DNA of 64,000 bases from Hallerella porci (GCF_003148885.1 NZ_QGHD01000004.1:1-64000), one strand, 5' to 3'; shown: positions 7,815 to 16,749, counted from the stretch's first letter. The notes: generated by a model from the sequence alone, not told the origin. Program-made: numbers and translations.

Positions 7815-8969
7815 TTAAAAGTTCGGAATGAGGCTTTGCGCCAACTTTCTTGCTTCGGCATCGGCAGCGAGGATAGTTTCCAAATCGAGTTTGCCCGAAA
7901 CCGTCGGCGTTTTCGCGATGACTTTTTCGACTCCCGCAGGAATATCCATAAAGCCGATTTTCTTTTCGAGGAAAGCGTTCACCAAAACTTCGTTTGCAGC
8001 GTTCATCATCGCGGTATAAAGTCCCGCTTTTTTGCCGCATTCGATAGCGATTGCTAAGCAACGGAATTTTTCTAAATCCGGTTGGAAGAAAGTAAATTTC
8101 CCGACTTCGGCGAGATCCAAACGATCCGTTTTGAGCGGGATGCGTTCTGGCCAAGTAAGTGCCACCTGAATAGGAATTTTCATATCCGGAGCACCGAGCT
8201 GCGCCATCAAATTGCCATCGCGGAATTGCACAAGAGAATGCACGCGACTTTGCGGATGCACAACGACTTTAATTTGTTCGTAAGGAATGTCAAACAAGAA
8301 ATGCGCTTCGATGACTTCGAGGCCTTTATTCATCATGCTCGCCGAGTCGATTGTAATTTTTCGACCCATGCTCCAGACAGGATGATTGAGCGCATCTTCA
8401 ACGCGGATGTCTTTGAATTTTTCGACAGGCCATTCGCGGAAAGGTCCACCCGAAGCGGTAATTTGCAAATTTTCAACTTCGACTTTGGGGCGGTCGGCGA
8501 GGCATTGGAAAATCGCATTGTGTTCCGAATCAACCGGAGTCAAATACGCTTTCGGATTTTCGCGAAGCGCTTCTTTGATAACTTCGCCCGCCATCACCAA
8601 GGTTTCTTTGTTCGCAAGAGCGATATGCTTTGAAGAACGAATTGCAGAAAGTGTCGGAAGGCATCCGACAGAACCCATTAAAGAATTGAGGACGATATCG
8701 GTTTTCGGATCGCTTGCTAATTCGCAGAGTCCGTCCATTCCCGAAAGCACCGGTTTACCGAGTTCTTTTTCAAGAGCCTTGGCTGCGGTTTCGTCAAACA
8801 TGCAGAAACGTTCCACGTCCATTTCGCGGGCAATTTCCGCCATTTTTTTCCAGTTGCTGTTTGCCGCAATCGCGTAAAGTTTAAAACGATCTGGATGCTG
8901 TTTTAAAACGCCGATGGTCGAAGTTCCAATCGAACCCGTTGCTCCCAAAAGACAAACCTGTTTCATCAA
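7815..8969 (-). CDS. dxr: 1-deoxy-D-xylulose-5-phosphate reductoisomerase
   Basis: The protein (384 residues, normal length) converts 1-deoxy-D-xylulose 5-phosphate to 2-C-methyl-D-erythritol 4-phosphate with NADPH and a divalent metal, the committed step of the MEP isoprenoid pathway. The NADPH loop GATGSIGTST lies at 9-18. Further blocks include VDSEHNAIFQ (metal and substrate), TASGGPFR and the NKGLEVIEAHFLF region, all typical of Dxr. The start overlaps the cdsA stop as ATGA, with GGAG nine bases upstream, so translation is coupled. It feeds precursors to UppS encoded two genes upstream. The assignment is secure. Confidence 0.97.
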   Translation of the reverse strand: MMKQVCLLGATGSIGTSTIGVLKQHPDRFKLYAIAANSNWKKMAEIAREMDVERFCMFDETAAKALEKELGKPVLSGMDGLCELASDPKTDIVLNSLMGSVGCLPTLSAIRSSKHIALANKETLVMAGEVIKEALRENPKAYLTPVDSEHNAIFQCLADRPKVEVENLQITASGGPFREWPVEKFKDIRVEDALNHPVWSMGRKITIDSASMMNKGLEVIEAHFLFDIPYEQIKVVVHPQSRVHSLVQFRDGNLMAQLGAPDMKIPIQVALTWPERIPLKTDRLDLAEVGKFTFFQPDLEKFRCLAIAIECGKKAGLYTAMMNAANEVLVNAFLEKKIGFMDIPAGVEKVIAKTPTVSGKLDLETILAADAEARKLAQSLIPNF

Positions 8970-9811
8970 ATCGCTCCGTTAACAAAATACATCACCAGCA
9001 CAACTGTCGGCGCCGAAAGGTAGAACGAATCTGCGCGATCGAGAACGCCACCGTGACCGGGGAAAATTTGGCTCGCATCTTTTGTTCCGGACCAACGCTT
9101 CAAAGTCGATTCTAACAAATCGCCGACTTGTCCCGAAATCGCAAGAACAATCCCGAGAATCGCTGCGCGCGCATAATCCAAGCCGAAGACAGATGGAGCA
9201 AAGAACATGACCCAAGCGACTGCAAAAAGCGTTCCGCAAATCGCGCCTTCCCATGTTTTCTTCGGGCTAATTTCCGGAGCAAATTTATGCTTGCCGAAAA
9301 GGCGTCCGCCAAAGTAAGCCATCGTATCGCAGACCCACATCGCTGTCATTACGATGACGAGTTTATAAGAATGTTCAATCGAAAAACTGCCCGAGCCGAG
9401 CAAATAAATATTCAAGCCTCCCCATAATCCTAAATAAAGCGGAGCGCCGAGCTGCATCATTAACCACGGAAAAAGATGATCAATTGAAACTTTTGAAAAT
9501 GCAATTCCGATGTAAATGGCAAAGACGCAGACAAAAACAAGCCCGACTAAATGCGGAACCGGAGCAAGTCCAAAGAAATGTCCCGATTGGAAAATCCACG
9601 CAAGAGTTAACGCCACCGCAGTGACAGGCGCCACCACTTGCATCGACGGACCTTTATACATTTTCGAAGCCATCCGTGCCCATTCCCAAGCGCCCGCTCC
9701 GCAGAAAAAGCTCATTAAAGCGAGCCGAGAAATATCGTTCAGCCACAAAAGCACAAATGTAACTGGGATAGCAATCGCCGCAAAAAGAATGCGAAGAGTT
9801 AAATTACTCAT
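8966..9811 (-). CDS. cdsA: Phosphatidate cytidylyltransferase
   Basis: A multi-pass inner membrane enzyme (281 residues from the chosen ATG) that makes CDP-diacylglycerol from phosphatidate and CTP for phospholipid synthesis. The C-terminal signature of the family is clear: STLKRWSGTKD followed by FPGHGGVLDRADSF. The frame is open to 9856, but the ATG at 9811 starts a typical hydrophobic N-terminus (MSNLTLRILFAAIAIPVTF) and overlaps the uppS stop by eight bases. It overlaps dxr by four bases downstream. The many hydrophobic segments fit the usual eight or so membrane helices. Confidence 0.95.
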   Translation of the reverse strand: MSNLTLRILFAAIAIPVTFVLLWLNDISRLALMSFFCGAGAWEWARMASKMYKGPSMQVVAPVTAVALTLAWIFQSGHFFGLAPVPHLVGLVFVCVFAIYIGIAFSKVSIDHLFPWLMMQLGAPLYLGLWGGLNIYLLGSGSFSIEHSYKLVIVMTAMWVCDTMAYFGGRLFGKHKFAPEISPKKTWEGAICGTLFAVAWVMFFAPSVFGLDYARAAILGIVLAISGQVGDLLESTLKRWSGTKDASQIFPGHGGVLDRADSFYLSAPTVVLVMYFVNGAI

Positions 9812-10514
9812 CAAGAACCTTGCCGAAACGGCGTTCGCGCGTATTGTAAAAATCAATCGCTTTTTGAAATTCTTCGTTCGTAAATTCGGGCCAAAGAGTC
9901 GGCGTCACATAAAATTCACTGTAAGCAGCTTGCCACAAAAGATAATTCGAAAGGCGGAATTCTCCGCCGGTGCGAATCACCAAATCCGGATCGGGTGCGC
10001 CCTTTAAATAAAGATGTTCAGCGAAAACAGATTCGTCAATTGCATCTAACGCAAGAGTTCCCTTTTGCACTTTCTCTGCAATCGCTTTGCAGGCATCGAC
10101 GATTTCTAAACGTCCGCCGTAAGAAATTGCAAGATTTAATTGCATCCCCGTATTATTCGCAGTTGTATCGATAGCGTGCTGCAGTTGCTTGCGCGGAGCA
10201 TCGGGCAAACGGTTAATGTTTCCGATGACCACGAGCTTTACATTTTTTTCCATCAAATCTGGAAGTTCCTTGTGAACCATTTCCACAAGGAGCTTCATCA
10301 AATAATCCACTTCTTTCGAAGGGCGTTGCCAGTTCTCGGAGCTGAACACATACAAGGTCAAATGTTCCAAGTGCAAATCACACCCGAATTTTACCGCATC
10401 AATAGTCGCCTGAGTTCCTTTGCGGTGTCCCAGAAAACGTTCTAAGCCGCGGCTCTTTGCCCAGCGACCGTTGCCATCCATAATGATGGCAACATGTTTC
10501 AGCCCGTTCGCCAT
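9804..10514 (-). CDS. uppS: Isoprenyl transferase (undecaprenyl diphosphate synthase)
   Basis: A cis-prenyltransferase of 236 residues that elongates farnesyl diphosphate to undecaprenyl diphosphate, the carrier for peptidoglycan and O-antigen units. HVAIIMDGNGRWA near 7-19 contains the catalytic Asp (residue 13). RFLGHRKG and the C-terminal RTGGEFRLSNYLLWQ block are family hallmarks. It lies five bases after frr and overlaps cdsA, the standard order. GAGG precedes the start. It could in principle make another chain length, but this gene context favours UppS. Confidence 0.97.
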   Translation of the reverse strand: MANGLKHVAIIMDGNGRWAKSRGLERFLGHRKGTQATIDAVKFGCDLHLEHLTLYVFSSENWQRPSKEVDYLMKLLVEMVHKELPDLMEKNVKLVVIGNINRLPDAPRKQLQHAIDTTANNTGMQLNLAISYGGRLEIVDACKAIAEKVQKGTLALDAIDESVFAEHLYLKGAPDPDLVIRTGGEFRLSNYLLWQAAYSEFYVTPTLWPEFTNEEFQKAIDFYNTRERRFGKVLDE

Positions 10515-10519
10515 ACCGA

Positions 10520-11056
10520 CTACACCTCGAGCAAGTCAGCTTCTTTGACTTTCAGAATTTCATCGATTTTTGCAATGTAGCTGTCGGTGATTTTCTGAAT
10601 TTGATCCTGACGCTTTTTGGATTCGTCTTCGCCGAGTTCTTTATTTTTCTTAATCGCATCGTTGGCGTCGCGGCGAATGTTGCGAATTGCGACCTTGCCT
10701 TCTTCGGCATGTTTGCGCGCAATTTTTGCGAGTTCAGCACGACGTTCCGATGTGAGAATTGGAATCGAAACGCGGATGCCGTTTCCTTCCATAATCGGCG
10801 ACACACCGATATTTGCCATTTGAATGGCGCGATTAATCGGTTCGACCATTTGCTTTTCCCACGGGGTCACGAGAAGCATACGCGGTTCCGGCACAGTGAC
10901 CTTTGCCACCTGCGGAATCGGAGTCGGCGTTCCGTAATAGTCCACGCGGATGTTGTTCAAAATAGCGGGAGTTGCAACGCTTGTGCGGATTTTGGAAAAT
11001 TCGCGTTCGGTTGCTTCGATCGCCTTTTGCATTTTTACTTCATATTCTTCAGCCAT
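10520..11056 (-). CDS. frr: Ribosome recycling factor
   Basis: A 178-residue protein that, with EF-G, splits post-termination ribosomes. It has the family's three-helix-bundle sequence: KMQKAIEATEREFSKIRT at the start, TPIPQVAKVTVPEPRMLLV in the small domain, and the C-terminal helix with IRRDANDAIKK. The ATG at 11056 is preferred over the upstream one at 11071 because AGAGGA lies six bases before it. It lies 30 bases after pyrH and five before uppS. Size and sequence are ordinary. Confidence 0.97.
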   Translation of the reverse strand: MAEEYEVKMQKAIEATEREFSKIRTSVATPAILNNIRVDYYGTPTPIPQVAKVTVPEPRMLLVTPWEKQMVEPINRAIQMANIGVSPIMEGNGIRVSIPILTSERRAELAKIARKHAEEGKVAIRNIRRDANDAIKKNKELGEDESKKRQDQIQKITDSYIAKIDEILKVKEADLLEV

Positions 11057-11086
11057 GAAATCCTCTTTCAAATTCGGTACAAGCGA

Positions 11087-11800
11087 TTAGCAATGTACAA
11101 GTGTACCTAAATTACCTTCAACAGTCGCCTTGGTCAAGTTCCCTTTTTCCATTTTAAAGACCAAAATCGGCATTTTCTGTTCTAAGCAAAGCGCAACTGC
11201 AGCAGTGTCCATCACTTTTAAGCCGCGGTTAATCACTTCGGTGTAGGTAATGTCGTCAAAACGTGTTGCCGCCGGATTTTTCACCGGGTCATCTGTATAA
11301 ATTCCATCGACTTTAGTCGCCTTCATAATCACATCGCATTCCGATTCAATCGCACGAAGTGCTGCGGCGCTATCTGTCGTAAAGTAAGGGTTTCCGGTTC
11401 CTGCGGAGAAAATCACAACAGTTCCCGAAGAAAGGAGAGACAGAGCCCGTCTGCGATTAAAGAATTCGCAGATAGGTTCCATCCGAATTGCAGACATCAC
11501 GACGCACGGAATGCCCTGCTTATCGAGAGCATCCTGCATCGCAAGTCCATTCATGACAGTTCCGAGCATTCCCATGGCATCGCCTTGAGCACGATTCATG
11601 CCGCCAGCCGATGCCGAGATGCCGCGCACCAAGTTTCCGCCGCCGATCACCAACGCCACTTGAACTCCCGACTTCACAACGGATGCGATTTCGGAAGCCA
11701 TCGTAGTGAGGATTTCGGAGTCGATGCCGTGACCTTTTTCCCCAGCGAGAGCTTCGCCAGAAAGTTTTAAAAGAATACGGTTAAACTTGGTGCTTGCCAT
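11087..11800 (-). CDS. pyrH: UMP kinase
   Basis: A hexameric kinase of the amino acid kinase fold (237 residues) that phosphorylates UMP with ATP in pyrimidine nucleotide synthesis. RILLKLSGEALAG (8-20) and VALVIGGGNLVRG form the nucleotide-binding parts. The GTGNPYFTTDSAAALRA block is diagnostic of bacterial PyrH. It starts two bases after tsf, with AGAGG inside the end of tsf. The rpsB-tsf-pyrH-frr order is widely conserved. Confidence 0.97.
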   Translation of the reverse strand: MASTKFNRILLKLSGEALAGEKGHGIDSEILTTMASEIASVVKSGVQVALVIGGGNLVRGISASAGGMNRAQGDAMGMLGTVMNGLAMQDALDKQGIPCVVMSAIRMEPICEFFNRRRALSLLSSGTVVIFSAGTGNPYFTTDSAAALRAIESECDVIMKATKVDGIYTDDPVKNPAATRFDDITYTEVINRGLKVMDTAAVALCLEQKMPILVFKMEKGNLTKATVEGNLGTLVHC

Positions 11801-11802
11801 AA

Positions 11803-12702
11803 TTAGTTACCTCTTTCGAAACGAACGAAGTCAACGACCTTCAAAGAAGAAAGACCGAATTCGGCGGCCTTGCTCTGGAGGTAATCCTTCACATTGAGTT
11901 TCTGCGGGTTCTTGTCGCTCATGAAGAATTCTTGATCTTCGAGGACGAGTTCCTTCAGAACCTTTGCCACGCGGCCATCGATCTGACGTTCCACGAATTC
12001 CGGCTTTGTCTTCTTGCCGGTTTCCGCAGCTTGACGTTCGATCTGTTCGCGAGCAATTTCGCGTTCCTTTGCAATGCGATCTGCTGGGATAGCAGCGTTA
12101 TTCACCGCTTCCGGAGCAAATGCGGAAGTCTGCATGGCGATGTCTTTTGCGACAGCCTTCAAACCTTCTTCATTGTTCAAAGAACCTTCGAATGCGAGCT
12201 TCACGATCACGCCGACCTTACCATTCATGTGATTGTAAGAGCCGAGGATTTCGTTTGCACCGCAAGTAATGACGCGGAGTTTGCGGAAGTCGATGTTTTC
12301 CTGGATCTTCACGAGAACATCCTGGAGCTTGTCACCGATTTTCACACCGTCAACGACAGCGTTCTTCAAGTCATCCACCGAGTTGATGTCTTGAGTTTCG
12401 CAAGCCTTCACTGCGAGATTTGCAAGAGCGACGAAGTCTTGGTTCTGAGAAACCGGTTCGGTTTCGCAGCCGAGTTCGAATGCGACAGCGCGATTTGCAG
12501 CCATCACGAGGAACACGCGACCTTCTTTCGCAGCCTTGTCCGCACGCTTTGCAGCGACAGCAGCACCCTGCTTACGGAGAAGTTCGAATGCCTTTTCCTG
12601 ATCGCCTTCAGCTTCGGTCAAAGCCTTCTTGCATTGCATCATACCCACGCCAGTCTTCTGACGGAGTTCGTTTACCATTGCGGCAGTAATTGTAATCGCC
12701 AT
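11803..12702 (-). CDS. tsf: Elongation factor Ts
   Basis: The guanine nucleotide exchange factor of EF-Tu (299 residues). The N-terminal UBA-like part contains VNELRQKTGVGMMQCKKAL and the signature GDQEKAFELLRKQG. The core reads FVALANLAVKAC and later VGVIVKLAFEG, and the C-terminal part includes FVERQIDGRVAKVLKEL, all expected. It lies two bases after rpsB with GAGG at the rpsB end. Length is in the normal range for the two-domain core form. Confidence 0.97.
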   Translation of the reverse strand: MAITITAAMVNELRQKTGVGMMQCKKALTEAEGDQEKAFELLRKQGAAVAAKRADKAAKEGRVFLVMAANRAVAFELGCETEPVSQNQDFVALANLAVKACETQDINSVDDLKNAVVDGVKIGDKLQDVLVKIQENIDFRKLRVITCGANEILGSYNHMNGKVGVIVKLAFEGSLNNEEGLKAVAKDIAMQTSAFAPEAVNNAAIPADRIAKEREIAREQIERQAAETGKKTKPEFVERQIDGRVAKVLKELVLEDQEFFMSDKNPQKLNVKDYLQSKAAEFGLSSLKVVDFVRFERGN

Positions 12703-12704
12703 TG

Positions 12705-13514
12705 TTACTTTTCCTCAGCGGTTTCGGACTTTTCTTCGGACTTCGGAGCAGCCTTGCGCGGCTTGAAATTGCGCTTGCGCGGAGCGTCATCAAACTTCTT
12801 TGCTGCAGATTCTGCATCCGCAGTCTTTGCCACTTCAGAACGAGTCGTCACGTTTGCTGCGATGTAGTCCACGATGAGCTTGATAGACTTCACAGCGTCA
12901 TCGTTTGCCGGAACCGGATAATCCACGAGGGTCGGATCCACGTTCGTGTCGCAAATGCCGATGATAGGAATGTGCAAACGACGAGCTTCAGCCACAGCGA
13001 TGTGTTCGTGATGGAGGTCGGTGACAACGACGAGACCCGGAAGGGTTGCCATTTCACGGATACCGCCGAACACGCCGAGCATCTTTTCGCGGAGACGAGT
13101 CTTGTCGAGAACTTCCTTCTTGGAGAGTTCTTTGAAGAGTCCGTCAGCTTCCATTTGATCAATCTTATCGATTTGCTTAATGGACTTGCGAACAGTCTGG
13201 AAGTTGGTGAGCATACCACCGAGCCAGCGGTTCGAAACGAAGAAATGATTCGTCTTCTGAGCAGCTTCTTCCACGATTGCGCGTGCCGTGGGCTTTGTAC
13301 CGACGAAGAGAACGCTCTTGCCTTCGCTCGAAATACGAGCAGCGACCTTGCCTGCTTCTTCAAGCATCTTGATCGTCTTGTCGAGATTGATGACGTAGAT
13401 GTCATTCTTCTTCGCCAAGATATACGGCTTCATTTTCGGGTTCCAGCGCTGAGCCTGGTGACCAAAGTGAGCGCCAGCAGAGAGGAGTTCTTCAACGGAA
13501 GGCAGATTAGCCAT
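12705..13514 (-). CDS. rpsB: 30S ribosomal protein S2
   Basis: S2 binds the head-body junction of the small subunit. The 269-residue product starts MANLPSVEELLSAGAHFGHQ, followed by RWNPKMKPYI and the conserved RWLGGMLTNFQTVRKS and DPTLVDYPVPANDDA blocks. The open frame extends to 13616, but the ATG at 13514 matches the family start and has AAGGA upstream. After residue 225 there is a charged, Ala/Lys/Glu-rich tail not needed for the fold. A leader of about 180 bases with a long hairpin (13551-13588) separates it from the rpsI terminator, which could allow S2 autoregulation as known in other bacteria. Confidence 0.97.
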   Translation of the reverse strand: MANLPSVEELLSAGAHFGHQAQRWNPKMKPYILAKKNDIYVINLDKTIKMLEEAGKVAARISSEGKSVLFVGTKPTARAIVEEAAQKTNHFFVSNRWLGGMLTNFQTVRKSIKQIDKIDQMEADGLFKELSKKEVLDKTRLREKMLGVFGGIREMATLPGLVVVTDLHHEHIAVAEARRLHIPIIGICDTNVDPTLVDYPVPANDDAVKSIKLIVDYIAANVTTRSEVAKTADAESAAKKFDDAPRKRNFKPRKAAPKSEEKSETAEEK

Positions 13515-13550
13515 GATAATTTTCCTTTTTTCGGTTGTTCTTCCCGGCGG

Positions 13551-13588
13551 AAAAATCGCAAAGCCCAAAGGCCACCGAAGCGATTTTT
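13551..13588 (-). promoter_or_regulatory. Hairpin in the rpsB leader
   Basis: On the minus strand AAAAATCGC pairs with GCGATTTTT, enclosing an inner GCC/GGC stem. It lies 37-74 bases upstream of the rpsB ATG. It could be an S2-responsive leader structure or an attenuator; only the inverted repeat is directly seen. Confidence 0.4.
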
Positions 13589-13724
13589 TGAATAGGCCGG
13601 TGCTTGTTATGCCCAAACGAAATTATTTGAGCGCGGAAAATTTAGAAAAATTCATCTTTCTAAGAAAAAATGCAAACGCAAATTGCCCCCAAAAACCATT
13701 CCGATTCCCGTGAAAATGAAGCAC

Positions 13725-13755
13725 AAAAAAAGCCCCCGAAAACGGGAGCTTTTTT
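13725..13755 (-). terminator. Terminator after rplM-rpsI
   Basis: GCTCCCG and CGGGGGC pair around a TTTT loop (13732-13749), followed on the minus strand by seven T. The plus strand also has a T run after the hairpin. It lies 21 bases after the rpsI stop and separates rplM-rpsI from rpsB. Confidence 0.88.
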
Positions 13756-13776
13756 GCAAATTTCTTTGCCAAGCGA

Positions 13777-14181
13777 TTAACGCTTGCTGAACTGGAAGTG
13801 CTTACGAGCCTTCTTGCGGCCGAACTTCTTACGTTCCACAGCACGAGAATCACGGGTCATGAGACCTTCTTTCTTGAGAGCGGACTTGTCTTCGGCGTTG
13901 TTTGCAACGAGAGCGCGAGCAATGCCCAAGCGAACTGCACCCATCTGGCCAGCGATTCCACCGCCATGAGCGTTCACTTCAACATCCCACTGGTCTGCAT
14001 TGTTGAGAACTGCAAACGGAAGGTTTGCAATCATATCTTGCACGTCAGAGTGGAAATATTCCTTAAAATCGCGACCATTGATGGTACGCTTGCCGGAACC
14101 CGGCTTCAAGATAACAGCAGCGATGGCGTTCTTGCGACGACCGGTGCCACGGTAGATCTTCTTAGATTTTGCGGTAGTAAT
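13777..14181 (-). CDS. rpsI: 30S ribosomal protein S9, apparent ATT start
   Basis: S9 sits in the head of the small subunit, with its C-terminal tail (QFSKR) reaching the P site. The conserved N-terminal block YRGTGRRKNAIA is coded upstream of the first in-frame ATG (14109), so that ATG cannot be the real start. The frame stays open back to a TAA and contains no ATG, GTG or TTG before this block. A strong GGAGG lies eight bases before an in-frame ATT (14181-14179), giving 134 residues, a normal S9 length. I therefore place the start at ATT. It lies 16 bases after rplM. A sequencing error is the main alternative. Confidence 0.9.
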   Translation of the reverse strand: MTTAKSKKIYRGTGRRKNAIAAVILKPGSGKRTINGRDFKEYFHSDVQDMIANLPFAVLNNADQWDVEVNAHGGGIAGQMGAVRLGIARALVANNAEDKSALKKEGLMTRDSRAVERKKFGRKKARKHFQFSKR

Positions 14182-14197
14182 AGAGATATCCTCCGTC

Positions 14198-14632
14198 CTA
14201 GAAATCGATGCTTACGGTTTCGAGGTGTTGGGCCGCGTGCGGCTGTTCCGCACCAGCGTAGATTTTAAGTTTCTTCAGCATCTTCTTGCCGAGAGAGCTG
14301 TGCGGGAGCATGCCCCAGATCGCTTCCATAAGCGGTTCTGTCGGGTGCTTTTCCATCAAAGCTTCGTAAGAAATCCAGCGTTCACCGCCAATGTGACCGG
14401 TGTGGTGGAAGTACTGCTTCTGTTGAGCTTTCTTGCCGGTGGTTGCAACCTTGCCAGCATTGATAATCACCACGAAGTCGCCAGTATCGACGTTCGGGGA
14501 ATAGATAGCCTTGTGCTTGCCCATCAAAAGGCGGGCAGCAGCGGTGGCGACGCGACCGAGAGGCTTGCCTTCGGCGTCGATGAGCTTCCACTGACGAGTG
14601 ACCGTCTTGGGGTTCACCATAATGGTTTTCAT
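14198..14632 (-). CDS. rplM: 50S ribosomal protein L13
   Basis: An early assembly protein of the large subunit, 144 residues. Family blocks are WKLIDAEGKPLGRVAT near the start, GDFVVIINAGKV, and MLPHSSLGKKMLKKL near the C-terminus. The frame is open to 14803, but the ATG at 14632 begins at the expected place and has AGAGGA seven bases upstream. It heads the rplM-rpsI unit, which ends in the hairpin at 13725-13755. Confidence 0.97.
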   Translation of the reverse strand: MKTIMVNPKTVTRQWKLIDAEGKPLGRVATAAARLLMGKHKAIYSPNVDTGDFVVIINAGKVATTGKKAQQKQYFHHTGHIGGERWISYEALMEKHPTEPLMEAIWGMLPHSSLGKKMLKKLKIYAGAEQPHAAQHLETVSIDF

Positions 14633-14979
14633 GTAATCCTCTAAAAGTTGCTGCAGACACAGAACCGCGCCGCAGTGCGAAGCAAAATTAGAAAGTCCAA
14701 TACAAAAATCAAGGGCAAAAAAGGAAATTTTTTCCATTTTCCGCGTCATTTTTGACTTTTTTATTCTATCAATTATAATAATTAAAACAATTAACACAAT
14801 CAAATTGATGAAAGAATCGTGCGCATTCTAGAAAAATTCAAAAATTGAAGGCGTTAGAATTCGCGCTGAGAAATTCCTTGAGCCATTTTCTCATTTTCCA
14901 TTTTTTGCAATAATTATACATAGAAAATCGTCAATTATTTTATTAGATTTACACAAAAATTTACAAGGAATCGTAATTT
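14633..14979. other. Divergent intergenic region rplM / lipoprotein gene
   Basis: About 350 AT-rich bases with no gene. On the minus strand a TATAAT (14772-14777) with a weak TTGATT about 20 bases upstream could be the rplM promoter. On the plus side AAGGA precedes the ATG at 14980. No other structure was seen. Confidence 0.4.
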
Positions 14980-16749
14980 ATGGATTACAAAAAACTTTTT
15001 GGAGTTGCAATTTCTAGCGCATTTTTGATGAATGCGTGTTCCGATGATTCTTCGTCTAGTTCGCAAGGTCCATCGAATCCCGATATCGATATTTCGGCTT
15101 GCGTGGATATTGAAGACGCAAACCTCCGCGCGCAAATTGACGATGCGAACAAAACCGTTTTGCAAGCAATTGAAAATAGAAACAATTACGAAAATCTCAA
15201 ATTCTACGTCGCCAATGCCGAAGAGACTTTTCACAAAGCGCTGAACGCTTACCCGAATAGTTGCGAAGCGCAATTTGGTTTAGCAGTTACTCTTCTCGCC
15301 AATACAATCAACAATTCCTTAGTCGATTCGATTTACAGAGTTTATGAGTCCGGCGATGAAAATTTAAAACTCAATTTATTCAATGTCGATGTTGGAAATT
15401 ACGCGGGTGCAATCGTCAATTTGTCGGCAAACAAATACGGCTTGATCAATGACCGCGTTCAATCCACGGTGGTAAATACTTTTATCCCGAAAACCGATTC
15501 GGCCATTGCCCTTTTGCAAAATGTGAAAAGCGCGGGCAATTTCTTGTATTCGTTGGATAACGACGGCGAACGTTTGGATATTGATGAAGGCGATTTAGAT
15601 GTCGCCATCGGCGCGGTTCAAGCGGTTAATGCACTTTTAACGGCTGTCGCTTCTTTTAATTTAGATGCTTCTTTAGATGACTCTTATAATTGGGTTAAAA
15701 CAGCTGATAGCGTTGATCGCTACCGCTACTCTTTTGAAAATTTAAACGCCAACGAACAAAAAGCCATCAAGCAAGCCATTTCACTTCTTGAAAAAAGCAG
15801 TCCTTTTACAACAGTCAAAAACAGCTGGAAAGACCGCTATAAAAAAATTCCCGAAGCTCTCGATTCCGCCGTAGAAAATGTCAAAGCAGGCCTTACTTTT
15901 AAAATGCTAAACGCGGGCAAAAATCCGTATTCCGCTTTCAATGTCGGCTTTGACGAAGAATCGGATATTTCGGCAAATGATATTCAAAAATCCATTGATA
16001 TTTGCGATTCCATTCAAAAAGGTTTACACGGAATTGTAAAAGTGCAAATTCACGATTCTCTTCTTGCCGTCAATATTCAAAAATTCTTTGAAATTACCGA
16101 AGGCATTCAAGATTATTATCCGTATCATAAAATCAAGCCCATTGAAACTTGGACAAAATTTCCCAAAACCGGATTTGATTGGCGCAGCGAAAATTGGGAC
16201 GATATCGATGATGAAGATTCTACGATTCTTGCAGAATATGAAATCATGAGCAAGTTTAGATCTTTGAGTAATCATCAATATGGTAGATTTTATATTTATG
16301 CACGGCAGTCTTACACTTCTGATACTGTAGAATATTTTTTAGATTATTATAGCGATGACGGTTGGGAATCAATTAAGGTTTATTTGTCTAGTTGTAATTA
16401 TGCGTTTGAAACCGATGAATTCGCCAATACAAATTCCGCAGAAATTTACACATTCTCTGACGAAGTTTGCCAAGTTAAAAATGGCGATGCTTATTATAAA
16501 GTCATGGATATTTCCGTGCTTTCTGATGTTTGTATGTTTACCGATAAAAACGGGAACAAGACTGCAAACGCACTTGAAATTATCCGTCACGAAAATAAAA
16601 CGCCAGATTATTATGCAAGAACCGTCATCTTCCCAGACCCCACATTTGGCGGCGTTTTCCCGGAAATGACGCAAGAAAAATTAGGAAAACTGATTTATTA
16701 TATTTACGATTTTGACGAAGAGGAAGATGACGAATCTATTTTTGATTAA
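14980..16749 (+). CDS. Large lipoprotein of unknown function
   Basis: The 589-residue product starts with a short charged stretch, a hydrophobic core (LFGVAISSAFL) and a Cys at about 20 in FLMNACSDD, followed by a Ser-rich linker. This is the form of a secreted lipoprotein, although the lipobox is not ideal. Residues 60-110 (FYVANAEETFHKALNAYPNSCEAQFGLAVTLL as separate parts) suggest a TPR-like helical repeat. The rest is acidic and Asn-rich with no recognised domain. It ends in a strongly acidic tail (DFDEEEDDESIFD). The next gene starts 14 bases later, so the two may form an envelope unit. No function is claimed. Confidence 0.8.
   Translation: MDYKKLFGVAISSAFLMNACSDDSSSSSQGPSNPDIDISACVDIEDANLRAQIDDANKTVLQAIENRNNYENLKFYVANAEETFHKALNAYPNSCEAQFGLAVTLLANTINNSLVDSIYRVYESGDENLKLNLFNVDVGNYAGAIVNLSANKYGLINDRVQSTVVNTFIPKTDSAIALLQNVKSAGNFLYSLDNDGERLDIDEGDLDVAIGAVQAVNALLTAVASFNLDASLDDSYNWVKTADSVDRYRYSFENLNANEQKAIKQAISLLEKSSPFTTVKNSWKDRYKKIPEALDSAVENVKAGLTFKMLNAGKNPYSAFNVGFDEESDISANDIQKSIDICDSIQKGLHGIVKVQIHDSLLAVNIQKFFEITEGIQDYYPYHKIKPIETWTKFPKTGFDWRSENWDDIDDEDSTILAEYEIMSKFRSLSNHQYGRFYIYARQSYTSDTVEYFLDYYSDDGWESIKVYLSSCNYAFETDEFANTNSAEIYTFSDEVCQVKNGDAYYKVMDISVLSDVCMFTDKNGNKTANALEIIRHENKTPDYYARTVIFPDPTFGGVFPEMTQEKLGKLIYYIYDFDEEEDDESIFD

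Larger units (their letters stand above)
13515..13776 (-). other. rpsI-rpsB intergenic region, rpsB leader
   Basis: It contains the rpsI terminator (13732-13755) and then, toward rpsB, a leader of roughly 180 bases with the hairpin at 13551-13588. No coding sequence is credible here. The promoter for rpsB must lie within it, but no clear consensus was identified. Confidence 0.5.

Noticed and set aside
11932-12867. Long plus-strand frames opposite tsf and rpsB
   Set aside because: They mirror highly expressed genes with strong codon bias, which often keeps the antisense frame open; the minus-strand proteins are clearly S2 and EF-Ts.
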